From Sarcocystis neurona (Eukaryota > Apicomplexa > Conoidasida > Eucoccidiorida > Sarcocystidae): a stretch of 64,000 nucleotides of DNA. The notes under the pieces were generated by a model. It was not told the DNA's origin. It did no database searches and saw only the letters and a list, made by a program, of their open reading frames with translations. The position numbers and the translations under genes are program-made. Shown here piece after piece: positions 47,211 through 58,200 of the stretch (positions within the stretch are counted from its first letter, which is position 1; each line of letters begins with the position of its first letter). Location of the stretch: assembly GCA_000727475.1 (NCBI GenBank), contig KL647306.1, positions 957,748 through 1,021,747 on the forward strand, in the 5' to 3' direction.

Positions 47211-49629
47211 TCACGACAGAATATTAGGGTCTTTGTCCATGAGCTCCTTCACCAGTTGCTCATATTGTAAGACTCCATCCTCAGCCTGTACCTCCGGTGC
47301 CTGCGGGCAAATGCGTAAATGAAAGCAAAGTGGGGACACGGACAAGTAGGGGAAAGAAGTAAGACGGTGGTGGTAAGAGAGACATCGAGTGACAAAGCGA
47401 ATAAACAGAAAGAGTAATGAGAGGAAATTCACAAGAGGCACAGGAGAAGCGGCGAGTACGAAAGTACACAAATAGGGACAGTGAGGAAAGTAAATTAACA
47501 AAAGACAGGGAACGGTGTGTGCAAAGGACGACAGCGAATGCGGGGCGCCTTGGGCGTCGAAGTTCTGCGGATCGCACGACCATTAGGTGTTCCACGGTTA
47601 GTGCCCGCTTGTGTGTCTCGTCTGCGAAGAAGGAAACGAAATGCTCAACATCGCGCTTGGCAGGACTGGCAGGGTCAGTGACAGTTGGTGCCTTGTGCGC
47701 GAAAGCTGAGTACTTGTGCTCAAACGCGACAGCTATGGTAGGTCCTCTGCCAACTGAAGAGACTCTCCTGGGCATTACTCGAGGAGCTGCGTGTGACGGT
47801 CGCCCAAATCATTAAATGTTCAATTGTCGCTACACCGCAATTCGTTCGTGTGCTGACTAGAAGGATGTCAGTATGGAAACTTCTTTGAGGAGGCTGAGCG
47901 CTTTCATTTGCAGCGCTCAGCCTCCAGCAGACGGTAACCACAGTCTTTGGAGGTGCACTTGTGGGATGCCTATGCCTACATGTTTGTGATGTACGCACGC
48001 GCCTACCTACACGTATGAACAAACGTGCGCACGAACTGATGACGACGTATTCGCCTGACGTGCCTGCGAGTGATAGCGTGCCAATACCCACACGCGGACT
48101 GAACAGCCAATATTCGTCATTCCTTCACTGGTAGAAGAGTCCGCCACCTACGCGGGATCACTTCGCTGTTGTACACGGTGTAGTCCCGACAACTAAAATA
48201 GATAGTCAGAATCCAGGAGGGTAAAGCCGGATAGCACTCGCGCACACCTGGCACCACCACGAAGTATTTTCTCACTTTTTGAGCCCATTCAATGAAGGCG
48301 TCAGCTTCTTCATCGGAGAGCTTTTCCCCTAGTTGTTGCAAGATATACCGTAACTGTAATATAGAAATTTTGCCCGTAGCCTCCTTGTCGAACTCTCGGA
48401 AGCACTCGAGGAGCTTCTCCTCTTTTATCGGATCCTCAAAATATGATGATTCGCATATCTTAAGAAAATCTGGAAATGTGAAGTCGCCCTCTCCTTTCTT
48501 TTCGTCAAATGTCTGTATCATTTGTTGAATCGTTTCCTCCGTGGGGTTCTGGCCCACCGACCGAAAAAGCTTTCCCAGATCCCTAACGTTTCATCCCAAA
48601 AAAAGTCACACCGTAATCAGTATTACGGCGAGTATAGTGTCTCATCGGTCGGAAGACACACAGTTGTGTATCTATATATGTTTGCATACGCACACACAGC
48701 GGTGGATGCACTGGAGACAACAAGATTGCTAGGCGCGCAGCGCAGGCAGGAAAAAATTCTGGCAAACCGGGAGGACAAGCATACAGCACCAGTCGTACAG
48801 TACAAGAGCATCAGATTAAGCAACAGGAGATTTATTCTGCGAAAGGGGACAAATGAGCAGTGCCAGCAACAGAGCAGAAGAATCGACTACGCAGCTTCGT
48901 TTCAGTAAAAAAATACCACGCGACTTTCTGCGCCGTAAGTTCAAAAGGCCGTCAGGCTGTACACGACACCGATGGGTGCGGGAAAGTGAGTCACTCCCCC
49001 ACATCCGTCAAACTAGAAATGCAACATAATCCGCATGGGTTGAATGAGTGTTAAAATTCTTTCTCGGCGACACACTACATATACGGTAAGGAGTAGTGCA
49101 AGGAGTTGCAGCCCCGCTGGCGACCTTTCACGAGACACGTCCTGTACGAGTTGAAAGGGAGAAGCACACGTCGCACCATTGTCGCAGGACACAGAGTGCT
49201 TCAAAAAAAACGCAACTATAGGCTCCTTACACGGAAGTACAAGCCATTCATGTTTTCTACGGGCACCTGCGTTGCCGCTGAAAGGAGCGTAGAGTTCGCG
49301 ACAGATGGGCGCTTAATTCGAATTGCACAAGTGTCTGCACCCATATAGGTGCGCAATGGAAGAGAACAACGACGCATTAGGGTACTGTCGACTATGCTGT
49401 GCGTGTCACTTTTGTATCACATCATTTGTGTGACACACCAGGTCATGCGTACGCGTGTGTTTTCAATTGTCCGCTGGAGCAGCCACCCTTCTACACAGCC
49501 TCCCTCGAAAGTAGCGTACGTGTAGCTGATGCGTCCATCTTCGTCCTTATCAAACAAGTTGAACGCCGTTCTGAAGGTATTGACCTGTGTCTCTGTCAAG
49601 TGATACAGAACTCCCTCTACCTGGGTCAT
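47211..49629 (-). CDS. Calmodulin-like / myosin-light-chain-like EF-hand protein
   Basis: Three minus-strand exons, 49629-49520, 48582-48276 and 47300-47211, encode 168 residues with matching phases (2, 0) and GT-AG introns. The order is four EF-hands in two lobes, as in calmodulin (about 149 residues). EF1, residues 27-38 (DKDEDGRISYTD), has acidic residues at loop positions 1, 3, 5 and 12, with Asp rather than Glu at 12. After it comes the calmodulin-like LGKLFRSVGQNPTEETI. EF2 (DEKKGEGDFTFPDF) has one extra residue and has lost the ligands. EF3 (DKEATGKISILQ) lacks the acidic residue at 12. EF4 (VQAEDGVLQYEQ) lacks the first ligands. So only EF1 should bind calcium, a pattern typical of myosin essential light chains and of apicomplexan calmodulin-like proteins; the exact orthologue cannot be named. 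EF1 is split by the first intron at the end of its loop. The start is the ATG just before the first EF helix. Confidence 0.88.
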
Positions 49630-50439
49630 GGCGACGACTTGAATGGAGAAGGCGTGCGAAACGGTTGGACACAGGGAGAAGCCGTTTTCCGCGACCCTGC
49701 AGCGTGCTTTGCTATAGCAGAGGGTGCGCTTATAAGTGAAAGGCTCTTCTGGTGTCTTGCTTGTTTGTACGCGCCTTCGTGCGAAAGGGACTTATGGCCC
49801 TTCGGCTGTCCACTTGATGTCGCTCGTAACTGCACCACCTCTGCACAGTCCCTGACCCAAAACACCCTGCAGCGGCCGTGTTCGTGTAGTTAGTGGTGCA
49901 AATGTGTGAGCTGAATGTGCAACGGTCATGTGTCTGTGGTGTGAGGCCACACACGAAGATCAGCCAAGGGAAAACAATCCAGTTGCCTCATTCTACCTGT
50001 ACGGAATAGTGGCTTTCTTCAGGCCTCTTTCGTTCTCCAGTGTGTTTCTAGTTACAATCTTACATAGACCTTCTTTTGTGTGTACTATGCAGGTTTTCAT
50101 GCACGTCCTCTATGACTCCACCTACACACATGTGAATATTTCCACTGCGGCTGAGCGGTGGCGGTTGTATATGATTCGTTACATGGCGCTCAAGCAAACA
50201 TTAACATACAAACGCTTGCAGAGTTTTCTAAGCATCGACATCACTTCACAGCATCGTGCCTGTGGAGCGCTTTCATAGACTTGGCGGCTTGCACAACAGC
50301 ATCGCATGCAGCGTAACCTGTGGGAAACTGTGTGCTTTCAGCTGCGTGTACGCTGTAGGGTCGACACAATATGTCACTTGATACACGTATGCTCTTGAAA
50401 TTAACGTTTGCTACCGCTTTAACTTTCGACAGGTGGACA
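49630..50439. other. Intergenic between divergent genes
   Basis: This region separates the start of the minus-strand EF-hand gene from the plus-strand small protein and may hold both promoters. One plus-strand frame (about 50089-50278, STAAERWRLYMIRYMALKQ) has coding-like composition and could be a 5' exon of the next gene, but no matching splice donor was found. Confidence 0.4.
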
Positions 50440-51644
50440 ATGTACTTCCTCGTGAAGGGTAAGAAATCACTGCCTCCAGCAATGCGTGTAGTTCACTGAA
50501 CGCCTGCGAGGTCGTGAGATACAGAACAAACCCGTGGACAATCATGCATTTCACTGTCAGTTTTTATGTATGAACCATAAAGTGTGATCTGTCAGCGGAA
50601 AGATCCGAAACACAGCGCTGTCACTTTTGCAATAAACGCAGTAGTGTGCAGCAGCTTCGATGTCACGTAGAGAGCGTTATATCCTCCGTCTGGCCTGAAC
50701 TCGAAAGCCAACCGCGGTATGCGACAGCGAACACACGGATGAAGAGAGAGACCTGGTGGCTTGTAAACAAAGGTTTGATCTGCTAATTCGTCTACATGTA
50801 TGTAGATGGCGCTGCGCTGAATGGTGTTTTTGGCAACACGGGATATCACGTAACTTCAGGCATGTCCAATGCGCCTGTTTATCCAGGCCTTTCCGACAGA
50901 TGGTGGCTGGCGGCAATAGCGGTGTTAACCAAATCACCAAGAGTTCTGGGTAAATCATATGCGAGGCAAGTTTGGCTGTCCACGCTCTAGTTGTGCGCCG
51001 TGTGACACTGTCTAGCGTGGAGTAGGAAATAACTCAAATCGAATGGCCAGTAAGAATCATCTGCTCAAACGGCCGTTAGAAGTGACCTTTTCTGCTGGGC
51101 CACCTCCTTCCCATATTACGCCCATAAGCCAGTCAACATCTGTAGGACTTGCACCGCATGCTTTCTATATTGAACGACTTCAGAGTGCAGCGGCCAATTT
51201 GAACTTTTGTGTGCGCGAAGGAAAACAGTCGCAGCCACGGCAGTGTGCCTACGAAAAAGCTGGGAAGCCCCACCAAGGAGATGTTTTACTGCGCCGCTGT
51301 TTTTTCTTGCATGTCGAATTATTCGTGCATTCGAACGTATTCGTGAAACAGTAACAAGCAATTACGCACCGTTTGCCATGGTGTTCATACTTGCCGTAAG
51401 TGCCTCCACCACAAAACAATGTTGCAGGTCGGTTCACGCGTGACTGCTGCGACCCATGATTTTCAAAGGCGCGACAATAAGCAGCTATACACGTAAACCC
51501 TACAACAGGAATTTGGAGCGAGCATTATCTGTGTTCATTGTTTTTGCACCCCCTCACAACACGCACGGGTAGATACATTACCGAAACGTAGGTGCGTGAT
51601 ACTTTTTACAGGTATGTACAATGATGAGAAAATACACGGCTTAG
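50440..51644 (+). CDS. Small membrane protein, four exons
   Basis: Proposed exons are 50440-50458 (ATG to donor gtaaga), 50806-50949, 51268-51395 (an alternative acceptor gives 51229) and 51612-51644 with stop TAG. Phases agree throughout and give 107 residues (or 120). The N-terminus MYFLVKDGAALNGVFGNTG leads into WWLAAIAVLTKSPRVLG and then AFERIRETVTSNYAPFAMV with a short hydrophobic end, VFILA. This gives one or two short membrane-prone segments near a basic tail. Small proteins of this kind are common among lineage-specific subunits of apicomplexan mitochondrial complexes, which is only a suggestion. The last exon could instead be read in another frame as the start of a longer exon to 51853. 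No family is recognised. Confidence 0.5.
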
Positions 51645-52114
51645 CGGTGTCTCACAGCGGCGCACGTGTCTCGCACATTTGCAGCATCCTTCGATCACGG
51701 AAAAGTCCAACGCTTCACAGCTGGAGATTTTGTGGCGGCTCAATAATAGCGCTTTCCACCTCCATTGGTAACTGCTTCCGACAAATTCATGAGAAGCGCT
51801 CTTCGAAGAAGAAGACAGGTTCCTTGCATCTGCACCATGCCGCTAAGAGGTAGTCAGACGACGCGTCCGAGTTTACATGCAGGGTGAACAACCACACCAG
51901 CTGCGCGTAGGCATGTTCTGAAATCCACGCGTGTACGTGTGTACTTTTATGTGTCCCCGCTACTCTCGTCTACGTAGTTGTACGCGCGTAGCTTCCCGTC
52001 CATGCAGTAATCGGTAGTTTCAACGCAAACACTTGACGCAGTATGCTCCACAGATACTATGCCGTGTTCACACTCCGCATACCCCAGTCTAACCCTCATA
52101 ATGCTATTTTCCAG

Positions 52115-53653
52115 GGAAGTCGTGAAGACGAAGTTGCAATTTGTTAGCACTTCTCCTGTACTAGTAGCGAACTCGGGAAGTGAACTGGCATGTTCGTGAC
52201 TATTGCAGAAAAACAGCTCGACAGACTGTGTTAGACACGCACGCTCCTTTTACCCCTCCCTGATGGATGACAGAAATTCTGCGTACTGGCTGTCCAATAA
52301 AACCCAATATTCACCTTGTGAAGGCGTGGTCGAAGTCGCACTTTCCAGGAGGTTTCAACGGCTGGGGAAGTCACCCACCTGGCTGAAGCAGCAGCAACGA
52401 TTCACATCCATACATTATATATATGTATACCTTTCAGTGTGTACGCATTTGTGCGCATGTCGGCTCACCCACGATCGTTGAGAATAACGTTCCTGAGCGC
52501 GGCAGTCTGTGTACTTTGAAACGCTGTTACCTACATCCACACCACGATACATATAAATTGATATGCAAACCGAAACCCACACGTGGACATAACAGTTCGC
52601 CCGGTTTTTGAAATAGTTGTGCAGGATGCAAGATGAGAAACTCTGCCTTCGCCTGGTTACGCGCCATCAACCGGTGCCCCTGATGTGCGACAATGAAGTT
52701 TGGGACGTTCTGAAAAAAACTGCATCAGCAGCCAGTGGCTGCCGTTGCATGCCTTCCACTCGTGACCAACTTCCTGAGAAAGTAATCTACATGTGTGGTC
52801 CACCTCATGCAGTAAAGAAACCTGGCTGTATTCGACTTCTCGCGTTTGCTAGATGCTGACGTAGAAAAAAAGCTGTAGCTCACTTTATGAGTCAAGTGCA
52901 GCAAGTCCCTGTCAGCTGCACATGTAAACCATTGATCGTGCCCGGTGTCGACTCCATCGGTTACTACTTCATGGAGTACTCTCGAGCCGCTCAGTCTGCG
53001 AATGACAACATGCATGTGTTGCTACACGTTAGAAGGTTCTGGCCCTTTTCCCCCGTAGCTTATTATTCGGCGTTACTTCGGACACTCCACTGAGCTTTCG
53101 TGTGCCTCTGTGCATCCCTCGCGAGCTGGAAAAGTCTGGCGGTTCTCCGAACTGCCAGTTCAGTACGTTTGCGTGCTCTGCCATCGTAGACATTGTTTCA
53201 GATCCGCTGGGTCGTTGGCCGTTGCAAATCTAGGATGCTTGAGTTGACGCAATAGAAGAAGCGGTCAAAGTGGCAGCAAGCACACGTTAATGCTATGGTT
53301 GTCAGCACGATGTACTAATGCTTTTACTTCGCCGAGGCACACACACATACGCCAGCTCCCAGTGCTGCACGGGAACCCACAAGTGGACAAAAAGCCTGCC
53401 GGGCGCGTATCGTTTCCTCAGCAATTCCTCCGAAGGTAAACGAAAAAACTCTGGGGTCGACTCTATGATGTGGCTCCAAGATATTTTCTTCTTGTGTCCC
53501 GCTGAACCTAAACTGAAACCGATCTTGCCCAGCGTTGAAAATGCGAGAGATGTTATTTATTGGTGTTGCAGTGTGGTGCCCTCTCGCATAAGCAGGGATT
53601 TTCACACTCGAAAGCATGCTGCACCATCCCAGAGGATTGCCGTCTCCAGCTGA
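52115..53653 (+). CDS. Uncharacterised split gene, Cys-containing
   Basis: Several neighbouring plus-strand exons look real, but the chain is incomplete. About 52115-52197 follows a good acceptor (VVKTKLQFVSTSPVLVANSG). About 52209-52350 follows an acceptor (SLMDDRNSAYWLSNKTQ), although it is too close to the preceding exon for a normal intron. The pair 52624-52781 (ending DQLPEK at donor gtaatc) and 52902-53092 (QVPVSCTCKPLIVPGVDSIG) matches in phase 0. About 53370-53450 ends in LSNSSE at a donor (gtaaac), and the frame continues open to 53653 (MMWLQDIFFLCPAEPKLKP). Cysteines are frequent. No signal peptide was located and no domain is recognised. A secreted or surface protein is possible but is inference. 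More than one gene may be involved. Confidence 0.4.
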
Positions 53654-54136
53654 GAATATATGTACACGGGCAATTTCTATAAAGTGAGCAACACTCTAGA
53701 ACTTTTCCACGCTTTCTTGTTCTTCTCACTTTCACTGTGGACACAACGGAGCACCTCAGACCCCCCTATTCCAACTAGAAATGTTCACCTTTCGTGGGTT
53801 AACCAAGTACTGCCAAGTAGTAGTCACTCATACGGTTCATATGACGCCGCTACCAGAGACTGCAGGGTTGCTTTCAACGTACACCGGAGTCTCACGTGAA
53901 GTTATGCCACTGTGTTCCCACACGCTGTCGCTGATCTGTTCGAGAACTCTGCATCACATGATGGACACCGAGTCGCCGCTAGCAACAGCACCTCAACACA
54001 GAGCAGTCCGTTTCGTTTGATGTGTCTCTCACTACGTGCGGCGGCCGTTGTCTCTGGTTGCAAAGCCCGTGTACTTAACCCATCGAAGCCACCTCCACAC
54101 AGACACCGCAACGCCGACTACTCACTGTGGTGACGC

Positions 54137-55285
54137 CTACGCTACTACAAAAAACAGCGAATCTTGTCGTCGACGCTTCGCGGTAAGAACTTCTCGTAGC
54201 AAGCGTTGCTGCGTAGCTAATTGCTCCTTTTTGCCTTCCTCTAGTACAAGGCCCTGTAAAGTTCTTCGTTTTTTCTCCATGCGGTGCCACGTCTGCAATC
54301 TCTCTTGTCTCAGCCACTGCAGTTCAGCTTTCGAAGCGGATGTGAAGGTACCCCCGAGTCCCTCCCGCTCTCCGCTCCGCACGCCACCCAGTGACCCATC
54401 TGTCTCCCCACCACCAGCGGCGGGAAGCGCGGCGGCAACCGCGGCAGCCGGAGGGACACCCGCAGCACCAGCAGCAGGCAAATCACCAACAGGCACGTCC
54501 GTAGAACCATCAGCAGCAGCATCAGATGCTGAATCCGCAATAAGAGGAGCTGCAGCTGCAGCATGTTCTAGAGTCCACAAGCGAAGATTGCGCCACTCGC
54601 GGGCAGCACACCGTTGCAGACGCAGCTGTTCCCGAATCCACGCGGCTGCGTGCGCTTCATCAAGACCGGCTGGCAGCTGCCACGGCAGCCACTTTTTTTG
54701 TGTCTGCAGCGCCTCCCAGACAGCTACAGCAGCTTCTGAAGAAAGTGGAAATGCAGTTTGCGGAAAAGACACTTCTTCAATGCATGTAAACTCCTGAGCA
54801 GCCGAAGCGCCGTCCCTGCTGTGGCGCTGCAGTAAGTGCACATTAGAGATAGCAGAGGCGTCGCTGCTGCTTGTTTTCTTTGCGGCGTTTCTGCCACTGC
54901 CGCTCGTCTTAGAATTATTTGGGCGTCTGACATTACAGCCAGATGCTGCGCCACCAAGATTCTCGTGTGACTGGGTGCGGTCTCTGCGGGACGTGAGACA
55001 AGCGACAACTTCTCCCGCTCTTTCACTGTCGACGCTGCCTGTATACAAAACGGAGTACGCATCTGCCGGCCCGAAAGGGAAAACTTCATCCAGCAGATTA
55101 TCCTCTTCAGCAGAAACATCCGACAGGCACTCCTCTGCCACCCGATAACGCAAGTCAGCTGCTGCCGCCGCAGCATCTGAAGGACGCCCTCTCGGTGCTG
55201 CGGCAGGTGAAGACCAGGCAGGCGCCCGCGGTGACGACGGCGTACCTACAGAATGAGAGAGCGCCAGCGTCAGTAGCGGAACCAT
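54137..55285 (-). CDS. Ala-rich hypothetical protein
   Basis: An open frame of 382 residues beginning at an ATG. The N-terminus (MVPLLTLALSHSVG) is hydrophobic and could be a weak signal peptide, but a possible splice acceptor (ttctgtag/g) lies within this segment, so the true exon may start at about 55246. The middle has an acidic segment (DVSAEEDNLLDEVFPFGPAD), a Trp-rich helix (AVAVWEALQTQKKWLPWQL, then AHAAAWIREQLRLQRCAARE) and a run of alanines. The C-terminal 65 residues form a charged helix (ELQWLRQERLQTWHRMEKK). Alanine-rich tracts from GCA/GCT codons are typical of this genome type. The plus-strand frame opposite (54036-54797) is a shadow. No family is recognised. It may be the last exon of a longer minus-strand gene that continues to the right. 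Confidence 0.6.
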   Translation of the reverse strand: MVPLLTLALSHSVGTPSSPRAPAWSSPAAAPRGRPSDAAAAAADLRYRVAEECLSDVSAEEDNLLDEVFPFGPADAYSVLYTGSVDSERAGEVVACLTSRRDRTQSHENLGGAASGCNVRRPNNSKTSGSGRNAAKKTSSSDASAISNVHLLQRHSRDGASAAQEFTCIEEVSFPQTAFPLSSEAAVAVWEALQTQKKWLPWQLPAGLDEAHAAAWIREQLRLQRCAAREWRNLRLWTLEHAAAAAPLIADSASDAAADGSTDVPVGDLPAAGAAGVPPAAAVAAALPAAGGGETDGSLGGVRSGEREGLGGTFTSASKAELQWLRQERLQTWHRMEKKRRTLQGLVLEEGKKEQLATQQRLLREVLTAKRRRQDSLFFVVA

Positions 55286-58200
55286 CAGCTGCGGCTTGTC
55301 CTCTCACATGGAAGGTACTGGCTTTACTGAAACACACTGCGTTCGCACGAAACAAAGACACACATGCAACTGATCTCCCTTCGCCCAGCTATAGACACCA
55401 GGCGCAGACTTCCTACGTCGCGTGCTCACCTAATACTACAAGAGTCCGTGCATCACTGTGGATTTTGGCGGCCCGCTTCTACGAGACAACACTATCCCCC
55501 TGTGACGGATGTAGGTGGACAGGCATACGTTCCACACACAGAAGATGCAGCTGCGCCTTCACAGAAGGTCGTCGCAAAATGACGTCTACGAATGAGTGTT
55601 TGCAGTATACGCACATGACGCATGCACAGCTCTGCATGAGCCCCAGCGCGCCGCATTGAAGATCGAAGTTTCTCCGTCCTCATCCGTTGTCAGCGACAGT
55701 TCCCATAAGAGGCACTATATAATACTCCATCCGCATGATCTGTACTCCTGTCTACGCACATTTGCCGACACATACACAGGCCTGTACACACAGACAGATA
55801 TGAACAAAGACGTGGGAAGACGGAGTAAGGGATAAACACGGACGCGTGCAAATGGACCCACCGCAGCTTAGGCGCATTCAGGAAAGACGACTAATACACA
55901 TGTGATCCTTCCATCAGTGGAACGTGTTGCCTGGCCACTAGCTCTTGGACGGAGTGGGCGCATCGTGTTCAGCGCTTCAAAGCGTGCCCGACTGAGACGC
56001 AGGGAGATCGACACCCGAAAAGGTGGCTAGCCGCATATCAGCCATAGACACGGGGATACACGAGTAGTCATTTCTATACGTGGGCAGCTTTCTCTGAGCA
56101 GTCCGCCTCCTTGCACGAGCGACACAGGCCTTTACCTCGACAAACGCGCAGTGACCCTGAGCGGTGTCTCCCATTCACTTCACTTTCACCGGGACTGGGC
56201 CTCCTCGTCACTGCGTTCTGCACTTCACTCTATACTTCGTGCAGTCATACTACGCAGGAGGACGCACACTGGTACGAGTATCACTAGAAGAGCAAAACTC
56301 CGCTACTGTCGCAGGTCTACAAGGAGCACCAGCGCAAAGGACCGTCGTTTTCGACGTTGACGAACACGACTGATTATTACTGTACTTCGTTAACACGAGA
56401 AACGCGCAACAGGGATGCAAGGAGTAATAGTCCTCTGCAGCTGCACCTGAAGCTTTTGAATCCGCTGCCGGCGCAGTCTCTGCTGGCAGGGCGTGGAAGT
56501 GAATATCTCCTTCGTCATCCTCGTTCTCCACTGCTGCTGCGTCTGCGCCACGACATTCGGGCGAAGATGCCCCCCCGACGCGGTTGTGTGCATCTACGGG
56601 CTTCAAACCAGCGAAGAGCGACGCAGGCGGCAGAAGAAGCAGCGTCTCCCGCAACCCTTCGACTGCTGCTGCGCCTTCGAAGAAACCCGTAGCAAAAAGA
56701 TGCAGCCACACGAACACACCACCTATACACGTACGTGGTGAGCCCTTGCCTACAGAAATATTCATACGCACTGAGACGGGGGGCACGTGTACGGAGAGGG
56801 ATGCACATATGCCTCCGTACTGCAGGCAGGCAGACACACAAACATACGTATTAATATACATACAGATGCTTTACGTGCAAAGGCCGAGATCCGTAATTCC
56901 GTATCAGGCCAACGCCTACAGAAATACGCGGCAAGACGCCCCGTCCTTTCCCTCTCCTCCTTTATGGGCAGAGACGAACCGGCAGGGGAGGCAGATGGCT
57001 TCGCACGCATCTTCTACAGAACGGAGGGCGGGCACGCAACTAAAAAATTCCTTCTTCCGCTTTTTCTTGAAGTAGCGGAAATTCGCCGCGTTGCAACGAT
57101 AGATCGCGTAGCACAATTATGGTTGACTAACGGACAAGGCGCGCAGTGATTCTAGCCTGGCGATTCCATCACTCTCCTGGCTCGTACACAGACCTGTTCT
57201 TCTATTGCCAAACACGTCGCAAAGGGGAACACATCAAAGACGTATGCATCTTCCGCTGGCAGTCCATCAAAATGAAAGAAGGATCGCACGCAGCGCGTCG
57301 TGCACCTCTTCTCGTCCCCCCTCTCACCTGAAAGATAGCACGCACTCTTTACATAATATCCCCGGTGCAAAAGTAATACACCTCTGCAAATACGCAGAAA
57401 AAACGCGCAGCTGCATCTTGCCTATCTACGCTCGCGCTCTCTCGTGAAACAGCGACAGAGGGTACGCACACCTGTGCGTGTGTATACATTACTTGATACA
57501 GAGGTAGCTCGTAGTTACACTTCGCAGGTATGTAGGGACGCACATAATCCTCTTCAAACTGTCATTTGTCGACTCGTCTGTCACACGTTTCACGCTCCGT
57601 AGTGGAAGCAGACACATGTGCACACGGCTGCTTTCCCCTTGAGACGGTCTGTCTCAACGAGCAGCGCGCACGCAGCCCTGCCCCCGCCCCACACCCGCTC
57701 CTCTACCGAAAACGAGGGCCTGTAAAATGCTCTGCTGCCCCGCGTATCACTGGCGCTTGCAGCAACAGCAGCTTCGCTGTCGATGTGTGTGTGTGTGTGT
57801 GTCACTCTTCCACGGCATCTGCCATGACTCGTACACAAAAGCAGGGGGACTCTGTCTCTCCTTAGCAACAGACGCAGACGCCCACCTACACAGCCGCGTG
57901 GCGCATGCACTGCGTCCAAATCGCGGAGCCTTAACAGTTCCGACAGCCCGCAGACGCGCGACCGACAGCTTTGCGCATGCTCTTCGTCAACAGAAGTTCT
58001 ACAACCACGTACACCAACACGCGCTGCGTTTCTTCTGAATTCACGTTTGTGCGCGCAGGAACTGGCGCCGCTGCACCTGATGGCAGAAACGGGCTGCGCA
58101 GCCCCGTGTTTGTTCAGATGTGATACTCTAGGTGGTTGGTCTATTTGAGGAACTGCAGTGCCCCCCTCTGCCTGCTGCACATAGGTGTCACCCTATACGC

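Noticed and set aside
51947..52150. Minus-strand frame of 67 codons with plausible composition
   Set aside because: It is antisense to a plus-strand stretch with a good acceptor and coding-like reading (VVKTKLQFVSTSPVLVANSG).
54036..54797. Plus-strand frame of 253 codons
   Set aside because: Lies opposite the 382-codon minus frame, which has charged helical sequence; the plus frame is Ser/Ala/Arg-rich shadow.
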